Positions 11,309 through 25,900 are shown, counted from the first letter of the stretch. The stretch is 64,000 nucleotides of DNA from Phanerochaete sordida (GCA_019973155.2 BPQB01000056.1:1-64000), one strand, 5' to 3'. Program-made: numbers and translations. Notes: generated from the sequence alone by a model not told the origin.

Positions 11309-12542
11309 CAGTGCGCAGCTGTAGAGGAATAAAACTGGAGGGCACGCTTACAACAGTCGTGGTCTTTATATGCGAGATATTCCAGTGACGGTGCGTTAGC
11401 TTCGAGCGAAGATCGCGGCGTCTGCGCAGTTCAAGTCCTATCAGAAACGTCAATCCTGCCAACGGAGGCTCAAGATTACACACGCCAAACCGAGCTAGGC
11501 ATCTGTCCTTCCCACCGCGGAAGGCGTGGTTAATGTCCGAGACCGCCAAACGTCCTGTCGCGACTCGCGACACGTAGGGCCGCCTATGCATGCAATGGCG
11601 TCAATCGCTCGAAATAACTCGCCGTTCTGCCACCAGCGGCGGAGGTCGGACCAGCACTAGTCAGCGCTCTGGTGCATGACGTGTACGGACCGTTCTGAGT
11701 GTGATGTGCAGCTGAGTGCTAAGACAGACGTCCTTAGCGATATTCCGACTTAGTCGTCCATTGCACCGAAGTGCATGTGCAGATTCGGCTTGGCCGAGGC
11801 TCGAAGCTGCACGTTGCTTTGCTTATCCACGGATGTAGTGATTTGCGAAGGTGATCCTGAGCTTTCTGGATATTGCTTCGAGACTCATACGACCGCCAGC
11901 TCGAGCTGCGGCGCCGCGCGATGGATGCTCGTGCTTCAGATGCCCGTCACCGGGCGCCATGAACTTCGGGATGTGCAGCGATTCAAGAGAACAGGCTATG
12001 TTCCGCGTCCCAGGTTGAACGCGCCACACCGACTGCATGACGCTCCTGGCGTTGGTAATGCCCGAAGCTGAACTGGCCACAAGCGTCCGGTGTGCCACTG
12101 TGAGGGATCTAGACGCTTACAGAGGCTAGAAAATGATTTCAAAGATGAGTAAGGTTGGAAAGCGAAAGATCATGCTACCTACATTCGGCCCCTCGTGTTG
12201 AGGAGCAGCCCCACCATCTGTGGGTTTAGAACGTGGCATCTGTCCTTGAATTACGCGAGGATAATGAAGACAAAACTACTCAAGCCTCAGAGACCCAATT
12301 CGCAAGGAAAGCTATGTTCATTCGTGGCCGAGGCAGTATGATAGAGATGGTTGGTGAAGAGCCGACGGCGACGGAATGCTTTGCAGCGTCGGCGTTCGGC
12401 TCCAGACGCCGGGCCGACGTCAGCAGGCGGGCGGGCGCTTGTCGGCCGGAGGGCGGAGATCCGGCGCGTCCCGGACGTAAGGCCGCCATTTCCTCCGCCC
12501 GCTCTCCAGCAACTCTTGTCCCCAAACCATCATCTTCCAGAC
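11309..12542. other. Intergenic upstream of MCO B and lpd1
   Basis: Divergent spacer of 1.2 kb between MCO B and dihydrolipoyl dehydrogenase, so it should contain both promoters. I see no TATA box, repeat or protein motif that I can support. Frames 11055-11591 and 11823-12098 are unconvincing. Confidence 0.4.
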
Positions 12543-14341
<1,799 letters not shown>

Positions 14342-15217
14342 GCTCCCGGACCCGCTACCCATACTGTACTTTTGCTTTACATTACCGGTATCTGTTGTTT
14401 GAATTCCCGCACGCGCCCCCACCTCATCACGTAGACATTAATGGCATGTCTTTGGGTACCTCTGCGCCACCAGAGTCTACCCGTTCTCTCAGTCGCGTCT
14501 GTCGCGGTTCGCGTGTGCGTCAGCGTAGGAGTGCAAGAGTGAGCGTATGCGGGTTGGTAAGTACCACCGGGTCCCTCGAATATCGGACATCGCCCGCCAC
14601 GCCGCACCGTCCACTCGCGCGGCTGGACGAGGCACGGGAAGTCCTCGCGGGACGCTCGAAGGTCACTCTGTAGGAAGACAGTTCTTCCTGAGGGTCGTGG
14701 TGACTGGCCAGTCGGATCCTGCGACGCTGCGTTCTCGTTCTCGTGACCCCGAAAAGGCAGGGATAGGCCTCGGATCCTAACAGAGACAAACAGGCTTCCG
14801 GCAACAGGGGACCCGGTTCGCCTACTCAATTACCAGTCCTTCGTGGCGTCCCCCTCTGCCGACCGCACACCCGCCGTCGCTGTCTTCACACCTCTCGCCG
14901 CCGTCTACACCACCTCGGTCGACGTCTGGGACGTTTCGCGCCCGACCCACCAACTATGGGGCAAGATTCATGTGCTCGGTCTCCGGGTACTCGCATTGCC
15001 GGTGCCCCAACGCTGTCGACGCGCCCGGCGGCCGTCTGCTCAGCCCACCTTGCCATTGGCCGTCGCGTCGACGATCGAAAAGCGGTCGACGATTTGCATT
15101 ATTCGCCCTCGGAGCCAGTCAGAGACGATGACGAAGCCTCGAGCGGGCCAGGTATATAGCAAGGTGCGTCGACGTTCGCCCGCGCTTTGCGCTCGCAGCT
15201 TGCACGCGACTCACGCC
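14342..15217. promoter_or_regulatory. Spacer between lpd1 and the thioesterase, with TATA-like site
   Basis: The 3' flank of lpd1 and the promoter of the downstream gene. The TATATA at 15153-15158 lies about 60 bp before the ATG at 15218 and is the best core-promoter candidate. No protein motif is seen in the open frames that run through this stretch. Confidence 0.45.
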
Positions 15218-16603
15218 ATGTTCGTCGTCGGTGCCCTCCAGACCCTCGCGGAGCTCGTGAAGCGGCCCTCCGCACTCCTGCTGCAGTACTCGCCGACGGT
15301 GCTCAAGTACGTCCTCGGCCTGCTCTTCCTCGTCAACATCCGCTCGTGGCCGCTCGTCTGGCACTGTGAGTCCCGCGGCACCGCTTCGCGCAGCAGGTCG
15401 ACTGACCGAAGCCTCGCGACAGACAACGTCCTCATCCGCCCCGTGTACGAAATCCGCTTCCGCTGGTGGGCGATATGGTGGCGGAACATCTTCTCGTCGA
15501 AGAAGCAGCTGCAGAAGGTGCACGAGAAGTTCCTGCGCGAGCTGTGCCCCGTCGGAGAAGACCCGACCCGCTACACCGTAAGCGTGAAGCAGTGGGCAGG
15601 CCCGGACGACTGTGACTTCAACTTCCACCTCTCGAACTCGTCGTATCCCAAGGTGCGCACGTTCACGCGCGCATATAGCCAGTACGTCTGCTGACCTCGC
15701 TCTCGCATGCGGCAGCAACTCGACACTGCCCGGTTCCGCGCTGCTCTCAGGATATGCCCGACGTTCTACCGCGCAGGTGGCTGGGTGCCCCTCGGAGGTG
15801 CGTTCTTTGCGTCTCCACGCGCTCGCGTCTGACGACCTTGCGCAGCCACCCACTTCAAGTTCATTCGAGAGATCCCGATATTTGCGAATTATGAGATGCG
15901 CATGAGCATGCCTGCATGGGACGAGAAATGGGTACGTCGCTTGCTCTGAGACGCGAGAACAGGTCTCATTGGACCCTAGTGCTACGTCGTCACTCGCTAT
16001 GTCACGAAGGGCAAGGGCAAGTCCAAGAAGCCACACACCAACGGCTCCGCCGCTCCGGAGAAGCCCATCCCCTCCGGCGACCACGCCTCCTTCCCCCAGC
16101 TCCACACCCCCGCGAGCCCCTCCGGCACGTCGACGCCCGCGCGCGAGAGCACCCCGCCCTCGTCGAACCCCGCCGAGCGCATCGCGGCGCTCGTGGGCGC
16201 GGAGCCGGACGGCGCGACGCTGCACTGCATCGCGATCTCGGAGCTCTGCTTCAAGGTCGGGCGCATCACGGTCCCGCCGGCGGTCGTCTTCGGCATCGAG
16301 GGCTTCAGCGCGCCGCCGCCGCCGGGCTCCGAGCTCGCAGCCGCGGGCGTGACGCGCTACAGCCACGCGCACCCGCCGCCAAACTTCGTCAAGTCCCTCG
16401 AGATCCAGGCGCCGGACCGGCCGCACGGGCACGCGCGCGCGCTGCAGAAGTTCCTGAAGGGTGGCTGGCGTGACGTGCCTGAGGGTGAGAGGTGGTGGGA
16501 GGACGCACTCGGCGGCGAGATCGAGGCGCGCCGCGCGCGCAACCTCGAGGCGCTCATGGGCGTGCGGGTGGGCATGGATGGCGCGCTGTCGACGTATGTC
16601 TGA
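15218..16603 (+). CDS. THEM6-like hotdog-fold thioesterase
   Basis: Predicted acyl thioesterase of the 4-hydroxybenzoyl-CoA type. Exons 15218-15365, 15423-15652, 15716-15797, 15846-15931 and 15980-16603 join in frame to 389 residues. After an N-terminal hydrophobic helix (about residues 28-49, KYVLGLLFLVNIRSWPLVW) comes the hotdog core: DFNFHLSNSSYPK, LDTARFRAALRICPTFY, HFKFIREIPIFANYEMRM, AWDEKWCYVVTRYVTK. The D-x-N-x-H-x-S/N pattern is the THEM6-type active-site loop. A Pro/Ser-rich linker and a longer fungal C-terminal part with GRITVPPAVVFG follow. The N-terminal helix suggests a membrane location. Substrate unknown. The 3' end of this gene has been copied to 31716-31841. Confidence 0.85.
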
Positions 16604-16717
16604 GGGGAGTTGTAGGTGCGATACTAGAATGTGATTATAGATAGGTGCGAATATAGAGTGCCGATACGGGTTGCAGGACCGTTTACTTTCCATGACATCA
16701 ACTCATCCGCACGACCT

Positions 16718-18993
16718 TCAGCTTCCACTAGATCCACGGGTCGCACGACGGTCCTCCTGGGCTTCGTTGATCGACCAAGCTATTGTTTCGATGGTGACGA
16801 GGTGCCGGGCATGCGAGCGGGGCATGAACGCGGGAAGGCGTTGGCGCATCCAAGCGAGCGATACATCGGGCTCCGCATCCAGAGTGATGACCAACGGGCA
16901 GCCTGGGAGGATATGTGAGTCGAGTCTGCTGAGCAGAGTATGGTACTCCGGCGCTCTAGGAAGTGTGCATCCCGTCGCGAGAGTGCGCTGGACCAGCGGG
17001 TCAACCGTCACGGGCACAGGCACGATGGCAATGTGGAACTTCGTCTGGGGAATACAACTGCGCCGTGACGCGTTATCTGTTCTCTCGCGGAACGTCAGCG
17101 TGAATTCGTGCGATCCTGGGGAACGTCCACGTATCCACACTGCGAGGACAGTTAGCCAGTCACGGTGCAGAGTCGAGCGAGGTACTCACACCGTACAGGC
17201 CAGTCGACATCATCCGTAGAGTCGTACTCCAGGGTCAGCGACCACGTCGCGCTCGACTGCCCTGTTCCCCGTCCGCGATGGCGTCCATCTTCAGGTGCGT
17301 ATAATGCACTCGACGCGCCGTCGACCATACTAGCGACGCCCTTGTCTACGCCGCAGAGACGGAGGATAGACGCCACGATGCCGCTCGCGCCATCCCAGGG
17401 AGCGTCGTAGAAGCTCCAGAAGAACGATCGCAGCTTCCCGACTGCAGCAGAGATGTGCTGGGGCCGAACGGGTCCCTGGCGGGCAACCGGTCCACGGCGC
17501 AGGCGAAAATGTCGCAGGCCGGACATGGCACGGATGATGGACAGCACCTCAGCGAAGGTGCGAAATTTCTTGTCTTGGATCTCGAAGGTGCTGACCGGCG
17601 TGAGTGTGCGCAGCAGAGCTGGCAACCCGTGCGCGACATGCGGGGGTGCGGACGGCTGTGCGAGCGGCCGCGTCGGTTCTACGACCGAGAGCTCCCAGAG
17701 GAGTTTCTCGAGGCAGGGTAGGTGAGTGCTGAGATCGGAGGCAAGGACGGCCTCGAGTGCCGGACCAGTCATCAATCCCAGCACCGACCCAGCTACTGGT
17801 GCCCTTCGGACGGCCACCAATAACTCGTTCACCAAGGATCCACACTGCCGCGCACGACAAGATGGGTCGCGCATAGCTGCGGTCAGGACTTCGAGGGAAC
17901 GTCGGCGGTCGATGAAGACCTTTTGGTAGAGGGTTCGGCGGAAAATGCGGCTCCAATGTTCGCATACGAGCGAGCAGTTGGCGAGGATGATCGGAATCCC
18001 GCGCTGAAATCCGACACGAGGGTCCGCATATTGCGCCTGCAGCGAAGCATCGAGATGTTCTGCTATGAGTGGCAGCACATCTGCGTGCAGATGAGGTTGG
18101 CCCGTCGATACGCGATTTCTGGCGGCTACCACGCGGGCAGAATATGCCTCCATATCATATAGGAGTGCGCTATCCTGCTGTCCGTAGAGCTTCAATTTGA
18201 GCGTTGGCCGGTACTCCTGGGATATATGAGTCGGTGTAATGACGAAACCGAGATGGGTATAAAAGGTGGCGTCAAACGTATGGGAGCCTACTTTACATGA
18301 GAAGCGTAAAGTATATGATAGAATCATAAAGCTTACCGGCCCAAGCTCCATTCAGAGTGTAGAACATTGTACCTTCGGGCCAGTTGACTCCACCCCCGAC
18401 AACCATATCAGCTACGGCCTATGTCAGCCCTGTGCTCTCTGCTTTATAATCCTGGGTACATACGACCTATCGTTTGTGGCATAGTATCAGAGGGACCAAA
18501 CAGTTTGTGGGGTCCGAGTTCGCCATCTTGTGCTCTCTGCCTTTGGCCTTTCTTGATGGCAGTGGACAAAGGCTGGTCATAGTACTCTGGTCGCGTGACG
18601 CTGGACAAAATATTTCATGAAGGAAAGGGGACGACGTAACATGAGTGTGACTTACCCAACTCTGATTCTGCAGTACAAAAGCATCTATCTCAATATTATA
18701 AGCCATAGACAGTGACGGAAAGACACGCACGACATCATGAACTCGAGGGGGTCCATATTGGGCCCCTCCATCTCGATTTCGAAGTACTGCATCCCGTCCG
18801 AGTCAAGCGTCGATATCTCCCTGGTGGCGCAAACCATCGCCTCGCCAAAAAGAGTCTTTGTGACTGTAAGCCGCTGTTGCTCATCACGGAACACAAGTCG
18901 GGGCATGTCCTCAGAGTGAGAGACATGGATCTCCCACTCGGGGTTTACGGAGAGACCTTTGCGCGAAGCCACGTTGAGTCGAGAATATGGCAT
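16718..18993 (-). CDS. SPRY/F-box protein F1
   Basis: Probable substrate receptor of an SCF ubiquitin ligase. The start MPYSRLNVASRKGLS at 18993 precedes an exon with DGMQYFEIEMEG, the beginning of a SPRY-like fold. Next come a 12-nt microexon (18656-18667), an exon ending in GGGVNWPEGTMFYTLNGAW (SPRY core, near 18335-18400) and, after a 49-bp intron, the main exon with the F-box region PHLHADVLPLIAEHL and LANCSLVCEHWSRIFRRTL. A C-terminal alpha/beta region contains FRTFAEVLSIIRAMSGL. The last exon (16718-17140 side) joins from WPVR across an intron to LWIRGRSPGSHEFTLTF and ends in FMPRSHARHLVTIE, the family hallmark. The third SPRY exon (18470-18600) is hard to frame, so the model is approximate. 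It is convergent with the thioesterase. Confidence 0.7.
18656..18667 (-). other. 12-nt microexon of F1
   Basis: AATCAGAGTTGG is bounded by CTGCAG upstream and GTAAGTC downstream. Equivalent 12-nt exons lie at 33859-33870 (F3), 42797-42808 (F4) and 55090-55101 (F5), at the same place in each gene, so the microexon is ancestral to the family. Confidence 0.65.
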
Positions 18994-19531
18994 GGACGCT
19001 GCTATAGCAAAGGGATATATGCTGAAGAATCGCGTGAGGCAAGGCGTAGGTGTCTGGTCGCAGTGTTGTGAGACGATCTGTGGGGAGACTGGCAAAGGGG
19101 GCGAGCACCTTTCATACATGACCGAGCGACGGCTGTACCTTCTTTCATGCATAATGATGACGGTGGCTATGCAGCTGGCATTGTTCGAAGTCGTCCGAAG
19201 GCTGTGAGCTCGGATGAATCTTCGGCCATCTAGTTGGTCACGGCGCAGCACAGGCTTCCAGGTGACGGGGGCGAAGCCGTCGCCAAAACTTGTGCACCAC
19301 TCCGTTCTGAATCTGCGGATGTCGGTGCGATGCGGCCTATCTGAGGACGTGAATGCTGGACGAGAGGAAGGTCGCGGATCCCGGATCTGCTAGTGCTCCA
19401 TATTTGGGCTGATGGCGGAGTGCGGCATATTCTGAGCAGAAAACGCGTTCGCCCCCAGGCCAAGCAAGCGCAGCCCGCACTCTCATCACACGCCGCGGCC
19501 CACCTTGTAATATTCTCTGTAGTCGACTACC
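18994..19531. other. Spacer, no gene recognised
   Basis: Upstream of F1 and of the MCO relic at 19532. Several short frames overlap on both strands with no motif. Confidence 0.4.
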
Positions 19532-20085
19532 ATGCCGAACAACCACACCGAGGGGGTCGCCTGGAAAAATAGAGTCGTCTTGGCGAGACGCTGATTATAC
19601 ACCGCGGATCGTCGCCGTGGCCGCACGAGGACTTTCCGTCACGGGATAGCGAGCCTGGGCCGTAGCTCGCCGCCCTGTATTACACATTCGGCTAGATTTC
19701 CCCCGCGAGCTCTCTGTTGGTGTGTCGCATGTGCACCGCGCCGCAATCTCCGATTGAATTGACATGCAATTCTCTGGTAGCCATGATACGTCGCAGGATC
19801 TGCAGATAACAAGCTCACGCTCGTGCCCGCGTAAGCTCCTTTTTTGCGCTGGGTTCGCAGGTAAGCTGATCGTTCATATACACTCAAGAGCCTCAGGCAA
19901 TAGGCCAGCGACATGCTGATACAGCAGCCCGACATCTGGGCATGCCGTTTGGTGCTGCGCAGCGTGCTCGTGCCGACGACCAACAGCACTGGCGGCCGTT
20001 CTGAACGCGCGCCGCTGTGAAGAGCGACATATTTATGTACGACAGGGCAGGCCGCAATCTCAGCATCCGCGGCGTCGTGTGAAAT
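19532..20085 (+). pseudogene. Decayed multicopper oxidase H
   Basis: The start MPNNHTEGVAWKNRV at about 19532 aligns with the N-terminus of MCO D ([15 protein letters not shown]) and of pseudogene E, including an identical downstream ACGCTGAT. Near 19955-20082 a second block reads LVPTTNSTGG and AVKSDIFMYDRAGRNLSIRG, which matches the second cupredoxin domain of gene A (LVTTSNSTGG, AVQSDMFTYDEPGQNLDIRG), then stops. The 3' half and all copper motifs are missing and the two blocks are only about 400 bp apart, so most of the gene is deleted. It points toward the F-box pseudogene at 20219, as pseudogene E points toward F3. Confidence 0.7.
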
Positions 20086-20218
20086 CGTGTGCTGCGGTCC
20101 GAACGGCGAATGGTTTTGGAAAATGGAGTATCAGATTCACACTGTGTATTACTTCGTCTTTGCAGCTAAATCCATGTGCATAACGCGCGACGGCAACCAC
20201 TTAGTCTCGTCATAGAAT

Positions 20219-22296
20219 CTAGTAAACTGTTACTCCAAGCCCATACAGCCTTGGCATGCAGCTCTGCAGAGTTTCCTTCACCGACATTTTATCATCGCTG
20301 GAAGTGTTGCTCATATGCAAGATCAGGTTGAACCGGGGCTTCAGCGTCATTTGACCTACGACATCATCTACCACACGCAACAAAGATTGAAAATCGGAGG
20401 CTTCTTTGCGTCTCCAATGAGAGGGCGCAAAGTTGCGCAAGTCGAAGTCCAGGCACATCTTGGCCAGCGACAACGCGCGGACTCCATGCCTGCGGTCAAG
20501 CTTAAACACAAGCCTCGCGTCGAGGAATGCTTTGTTCGTTGACACCAGCACTGCAGCAAGAAGCAGTCCTTCAGCTTTCCGCACCCGCAGATGCAAGCCA
20601 CCACTCACATGTGTGCCTTTTGGTTCCCCGATCAGACGTCCAGCGGTACTCCCAACGTCTAGTGCCGAGAATGGCACAATGCGGATAAGCCGCGAACAGC
20701 GCAGCGAGCGCCGCCGCCGCTTGGTCCACGGCTGCGGCCGGCACCCCCGAGAGGCGCATGACGGTCAGCGGCACCCTGAGGGCCGTGAGCTCGCGCCGGT
20801 CCAGCGGCGGCTCGCCGCCCTGCCGCGCCCACACGTGTTTGAGCCTGCGGGCGACGGAAGCGACGACGGCGTCGCGCACCGGCCCACGGCGCGCGTAGCG
20901 CACCCCGGTGAACTCGACGTGCGACACGCGGGGGAGCGCGTGCAGGACGGCGACGAGCTGCGCAAACGTCGCGAACGTGCAGCGTGTGAGCTCCAGCGTC
21001 GTCACCGCACTGAGTGGGCGTGTCGGAAAACCAGAAAAACCTGGTCAGGCCTGTCAGCCTCTACTGGGCTGATCAGACCTGAGCAGACCTGACGAAGTCA
21101 AGGTCCCGCGCACTACAGTCGGCGCTTAGCCTGTAGGGCTCGCAGACCGTTCGCGAGACGATGACGTCATGCGTATCCTTCATACTCCAGGCTCTCCCTC
21201 GCATGTCCCAGACACTTAGATAAATGGTAAAAGCGTACGCGTGAGCGAGGCTGGTGCACCACAGGACGAGAGATCGAGCCTCAGAGTGGGCAGGCGAATT
21301 GTGACGTCCTTCACAAAGGTATGCGGTTCACAACACTTACTGACTGTCAACTTACCGCAGCAATTGTACCACTTACTACTCCTTGAAGCATCACTTGCGT
21401 ATGGAATGACTGCGGTCACAAGCGCAAGTAAACAAGTGTTTTATTATTTCTATCGCTGTATCCTGATCAGGCCTGAATAGGGCCGTCAGAGCGTATCAGG
21501 ACCCGTCAGGCTGACCAGGCCTGACCAGGCCTGACGGTGCATTCCTGAACCGCCTCAGGTGGGGCGGCGCCTAATAGCCTGAGGAGGCCTGCTTAGGACG
21601 CATCAGGCCTCAGCAGGAAATTTCCAGTTTTCCGACACGGACGAGTGCGGGGAGCGCGCTTGCGACGCGTGGGGGCACGCGGGGGCGCGATGGGGCGCTC
21701 CAGCTGAGCGCGACGAGGCCCGTCAGCCCTGGGCCCATGCCGCTCACCAGAATGAGCTCGAGGCTGGTCTCCTGGTTGAGAACGAGCGTCTGCGTGAAGG
21801 TTCCAGGGTCGGGCCGCAGCACGGTGTCTGCAGTGGAGCGGCAGAAGAGCTGCAGCCCCGCGTTCGAAAGCAGATGGATGCGCCGAAGGAGAAGGGGGCG
21901 GAATGTCTTTGCCCAGTCCCTGCAGACTAGCGCGTAGCGCCACGGCATGTTGTGTGTTCTGCCCCAAGATGCCCACAATGAGACCAGCTCGGCGAGTGCC
22001 GCCTTCACCAGCGATACGCCCTCCAGTGGCAGGACCAGTCCTCCATTCATCGAGGGGCGCAATTTCAGGGCATGCGGTGAACCGCCAGACCGCAATCTAT
22101 AAGGCAACATTGCTGCGCAATCGTCGCAGACAAACCTGGCGTTCAATCGGACGCGATCTCGGTAGTGCATAATCGAGTCGTGCGCAGGCCGCCACAGCCT
22201 TACGCAGGCTTGTATGCACTCGCCATCTGCTTCGATAGGTACGCGGAGGATCTCTGGTAAAACGCATGTAAATGCAACAAGAAGTCCACAAGGCAC
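20219..22296 (-). pseudogene. F-box gene F2, disrupted by a MITE
   Basis: Reading from 22296, the frame holds NMPWRYALVCRDWAKTF and LLLRRIHLL (the F-box region of this family), then VASALPALVR at 21640 where a 621-bp element interrupts it. The frame resumes at about 21010 with SAVTTLELTRCTFATFAQL and continues through RRGPVRDAVVASVARRL, and a final frame (20219-20677) ends in LQSCMPRLYGLG, the counterpart of the family's LMPRSHA end. F1 reads LPALLRTLTPVSTFEIQDK across the same point, which shows where the element went in. The second and third frames do not join simply. No SPRY exons are recognised upstream. Confidence 0.7.
21019..21639. mobile_element. MITE with terminal inverted repeats inside F2
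   Basis: The ends match as inverted repeats: left CGTGTCGGAAAACCAGAAAA and right (complement) CGTGTCGGAAAACTGGAAAT, both continuing into AGGCCTG. Internally, near each end, there are many copies of TCAGGCCTGA or CAGACCTGA, a subterminal repeat cluster. There is no coding sequence. The flanking gene continues across the element. No clean target-site duplication is visible; GAGTG occurs near both flanks but not exactly abutting. Superfamily unknown. Confidence 0.8.
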
Positions 22297-22851
22297 AATA
22301 TTGACGTGCCTGTTGCTTCGGATCCCCGGGTAAAAATCACTACTTCATCGACTATGCGGCAGCAGATGCGCTCATGTACTTGAATTGATGATTAGTCTCT
22401 GGAACATCCGTCGAATATGTGCTGGAATTTATTTACCAGAGAACATGCTTGACGGCAAGCTCCATGGGACGGGATATTGCCCAGTGCCTGTGATCACAAC
22501 GCCATCGTTGCGCAGGAGTGCCAGGGGATTTCTAGCGCCTCCAGGCTGGACCTGGCAAAATCTGCCAAGAGAAACTTAGTAGAACGACCAAAGCTTGTAG
22601 AATATGCCATAACACGTACCCAAAGCTCACTCTTGGTATGACAGTGACCTCTCCTCCATGTGGCCGGACGTCCGCGTTCCACCCATCGTCGACGAGCTCC
22701 CCAAGTACCAGCTGGAGCTGGTGGCGGATGGGATCATGTCCACAGATCGGGTAGTCCGCGACGATGTCGTACGCGTGGGCGCGCTCTTCGATGTCAGGGC
22801 GAGAGTCTGCGGGAATGCAGGCGTAGGAGCCGCCAAGGGGGTTGCAAGGTT

Positions 22852-22880
22852 AAAAAATGCGACCTGATGCCGCATTTTTT
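22852..22880. repeat. Hairpin at the 3' flank of the zinc-finger gene
   Basis: A perfect 10-bp inverted repeat, AAAAAATGCG at 22852-22861 and CGCATTTTTT at 22871-22880, with a 9-base loop. It could be a transposon end structure or a terminator/poly(A) signal for the minus-strand gene that ends at 22991. Confidence 0.6.
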
Positions 22881-22911
22881 GTTAAGGTCCTCGTGGGCCC
22901 CCCCTCCCCCC
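22871..22911. repeat. Flanking near-direct repeat, left copy
   Basis: GCATTTTTTGTTAAGGTCCT followed by a C-run resembles the stretch at 28767-28810 in the same orientation (TTTTTGT, AAG, TCCTCG, then a C-tract with one T). The pair brackets the large gene at 22991-28481. Confidence 0.4.
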
Positions 22912-22990
22912 CTACCCCTTACTTATCAGCGTACTAGATAAGGAATTTGTATAGATAGTACACAAGACTTATAACAAGCAACTTGATACA

Positions 22991-25900
22991 TTATTTCCGC
23001 GCCCGCCTGCGCTTTGTGACTCGAAATCCTGCGTTCTCGGTGCATTCATCGTCGCAGAACCAGCCGCCGATAGGCCGCTCTAGAAGGCCGCGGCACGCGA
23101 GGTGATACTTGCATGATATATGAGCATGAACCTATCATGGTAAAGAGCGATAGAGGCGTACCACATTTGTACACAAGAGCCCATCGCAAGTCACAGCCGT
23201 GTCCGCATCAAGCAGCTCCTCGCACTCAAGACAAATACTCTCTGCAGACGGGTCAGCTACTGCGACAACCGCCGTTGTCTTCCGCTTCGTGCGGCGAAGC
23301 CCATCGGTAGGCAGAGGATCGATGGAAAGGCCTTCGGGTGCTAGATTCGGACTAGACCCTGCGGTGATTCCAAAAGATGATTCTTCATGGGCTTCGTCTG
23401 CCTGTTGCGGCAGGACGCCTCCAGAAGAGGAAGGCATGGCGATAGGCGGGGGCGATGAAATGTCGACGCCAGACTCGAGGTTGGAGGCGGTGGAAGGACC
23501 GGACTCGAGGTTGAGGGGAACGGATGTCTCGGACTCGAGATCGGACGCGAATGCGTCCATCTCTTGCTCGGACTCCGACATATCTGCAGGACCGTTAGGC
23601 GTCTCGTTAGCCTGAGCGTAATCAGGATCAGCTTGCACGCTGGTGCTGCTGATTGTGGCAGATGACCTGCACCAACATTGAATAGACGCAGAGTATTAGA
23701 CATACACGACGACGTACCGGATAGCCAGACGGGTAGTGTGCTCCTCGGAGATCTTCAATGTCTGCAATATCTTCTTCTTGTTCTTCGAATGACGCCTGCG
23801 CTTTTCGTAGGCTCGCTTCATAAGCGTGATCTCTCTGGAGTCAATCACCAGCATGTCGAGCTCAAGCTTGTAGCGCGAGGCATACTGCTCGATAGTTATG
23901 CCGGAATGCGCAGATCGGAGATGTGACTCGAAGTTATACTTCCACACAGCCGGTGAGCCCGCCGGGCAAAGTCGGCAGACGATAGGGTGATTTGTGCAAG
24001 GAGAGGTGTCCGAGAACTTCGCTGCTGCCTTGATCGAGAAGGTACGAACACCACCTAAGCAGCGCGATCGATTTGGCCTAGTGTCAACAGTGTATCCTCC
24101 CCGACTGTTCTTCCGAATATACACGGCACAAGACAATCCAACACGCAGACACCAGCCGCATGCGCTCTCGACGCCTTTGAGCTTGGGATCGTGGAGGATG
24201 TGTGCGCCGATATGGCGGAGTTGGATAGGTGCAGATACGTCCGCAAGGCGGAAAGCAGGGCAATGAGGGCAGCGGTTGCGATCGGGCTGTGTGCCCCGTG
24301 TACCAACCTCTGTTTCACAGAGAAAGCATGCTTCCCCGCCGCTGATGCGGTATGGGAAAGCGTCGAGAGGCTTGACGGATGGTGCGAGGTGTAGGACGCT
24401 CTGAGCGCGCTCGAAGATAAGCGCACCAATCGACTGTAGATCGGTAGTACGAATAGCGATCGTCTGCCGTCCATGGAGCGTTGGAAGGGCTGCAGGTAGC
24501 ATATCGGGGTCGATCGGCTCGACTAGAATGCCTTGGATGCTGTCGACGTCTTGCGAAGATGCATAGGCTCCGCTCCATTCCCAATCAGGGCCGTCAGGTT
24601 GGTGGGATGATTCGCGAGGTATAAGAACCATGATGCGCCCGCGGAAACTCACGTTCGGCTCAGAAACCTGGGCCGAGCGAATGAATTGGACGTTGACACC
24701 GTCGAGAATGATGCGGGTGAGCTGTACGATGGCAGTGAAGTACAGGTTGTTGACCTGCAACACGGTGACAATAGGATCTTCGATACTAAGGACGCCCTCG
24801 TCGTTGTCGCCTGTCAGATAGTCCTCACGACCCGGGCACGACTGCTCCTCGTACTGCGCCGTAGCTTGAATGCGCTTGAGGCGGTCCTTGGACTCGATAA
24901 TCTCGAACGGGCGCGAGTACACGCCCATGACGGCCCCCTTGTGGCGTGGTTTGGTGCTGCCGTCAATATGAACATAGGCAGAGACCTTCTGACTGCGCCC
25001 AGACCCGCCTGCAGTGTTAGATGCATCCTCAGACGCGTCCAGAGCCGCCGCTTCGCACCCAGCGAGATCGTCGACATCCAGACCAGGTGCCGTTTCCTGG
25101 GATGAAGCCTCGGTTGCCGTGATGTCTGGCTGCTGGACCGCAATGTCGCGCTCTTCTTCATCCTCCTCACGTTCACCAGACGCCAGAGAGCCGTGGATAA
25201 GAACGGGGCGATTCCCTCCAAAAGGGCAGAGCATATCAAAGCCGTCCCCGTCCTCCATGGCACGGAAGGGTGATGCAATCTCCGCCCTTTGCAGCGAACC
25301 ATCGGCCCAGACGCGACCTTGCTGCCAGGCCGTAAGCGGAACGACATTTGCAACGAATACGTCGCCTTTCCATGATCGGGGGCTGATGTGGTCGACGTCG
25401 CTCGAGGACCGAGTATCATCTTCTTCACGGAGAGGCTTGAGCTGAAGCCGACGAGCTTCGCCTATATATTCTGGATATATCGCAGATATTCTGACACACT
25501 GGACGGCTCCATCGACCCGATTGGTGAGCTGCAGAACGTCTGCGTTCGAGTCGGTGCCGATCATAGAGCGGACTTTCCCGAAGACATCTTCCAAAGAATC
25601 GGTGCCGAGAAGGATGATAAAGAACTGGCCGTCGGGGTTGTCGATCTTGGCCTTGCAGACGCACAAGAAGACCGTCTTGATTTGCCAAATGAGATCGTGG
25701 AACAGCTGGACGGGCAGGAAGTTTCCACGGTCAAGTGCGTAGAGTGCAAGGAGGATGTGTGCCCCAGCACTGAGATTTGTGAGCTGCTGCTGAAGGCTCA
25801 TGCGCACATCTGTGTAGGCATCAAGAAGAAAGCCGTACAGCTCTCCGAGCAAGCAGAGGGTACGGCGAGCCGACGCAGAGAGCAGGGGCCCCTGTTCATC

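Larger units (their letters stand above)
22297..22990. other. Spacer between F2 and the large zinc-finger gene
   Basis: A minus-strand open stretch at about 22610-22860 reads GSYACIPADSRPDIEER and LQLVLGELVDDGWNADVRP without a start codon. I do not recognise it. It ends at the hairpin at 22852-22880. Confidence 0.35.

Noticed and set aside
15119..16693. 524-codon antisense frame over the thioesterase
   Set aside because: Runs through introns and exons of a well-supported gene on the other strand; composition is Arg/Ala/Glu-rich.
21019..21639. Large intron in F2
   Set aside because: Matching inverted ends and internal repeat boxes identify an inserted element, and neither end is a GT or AG splice site at the break.
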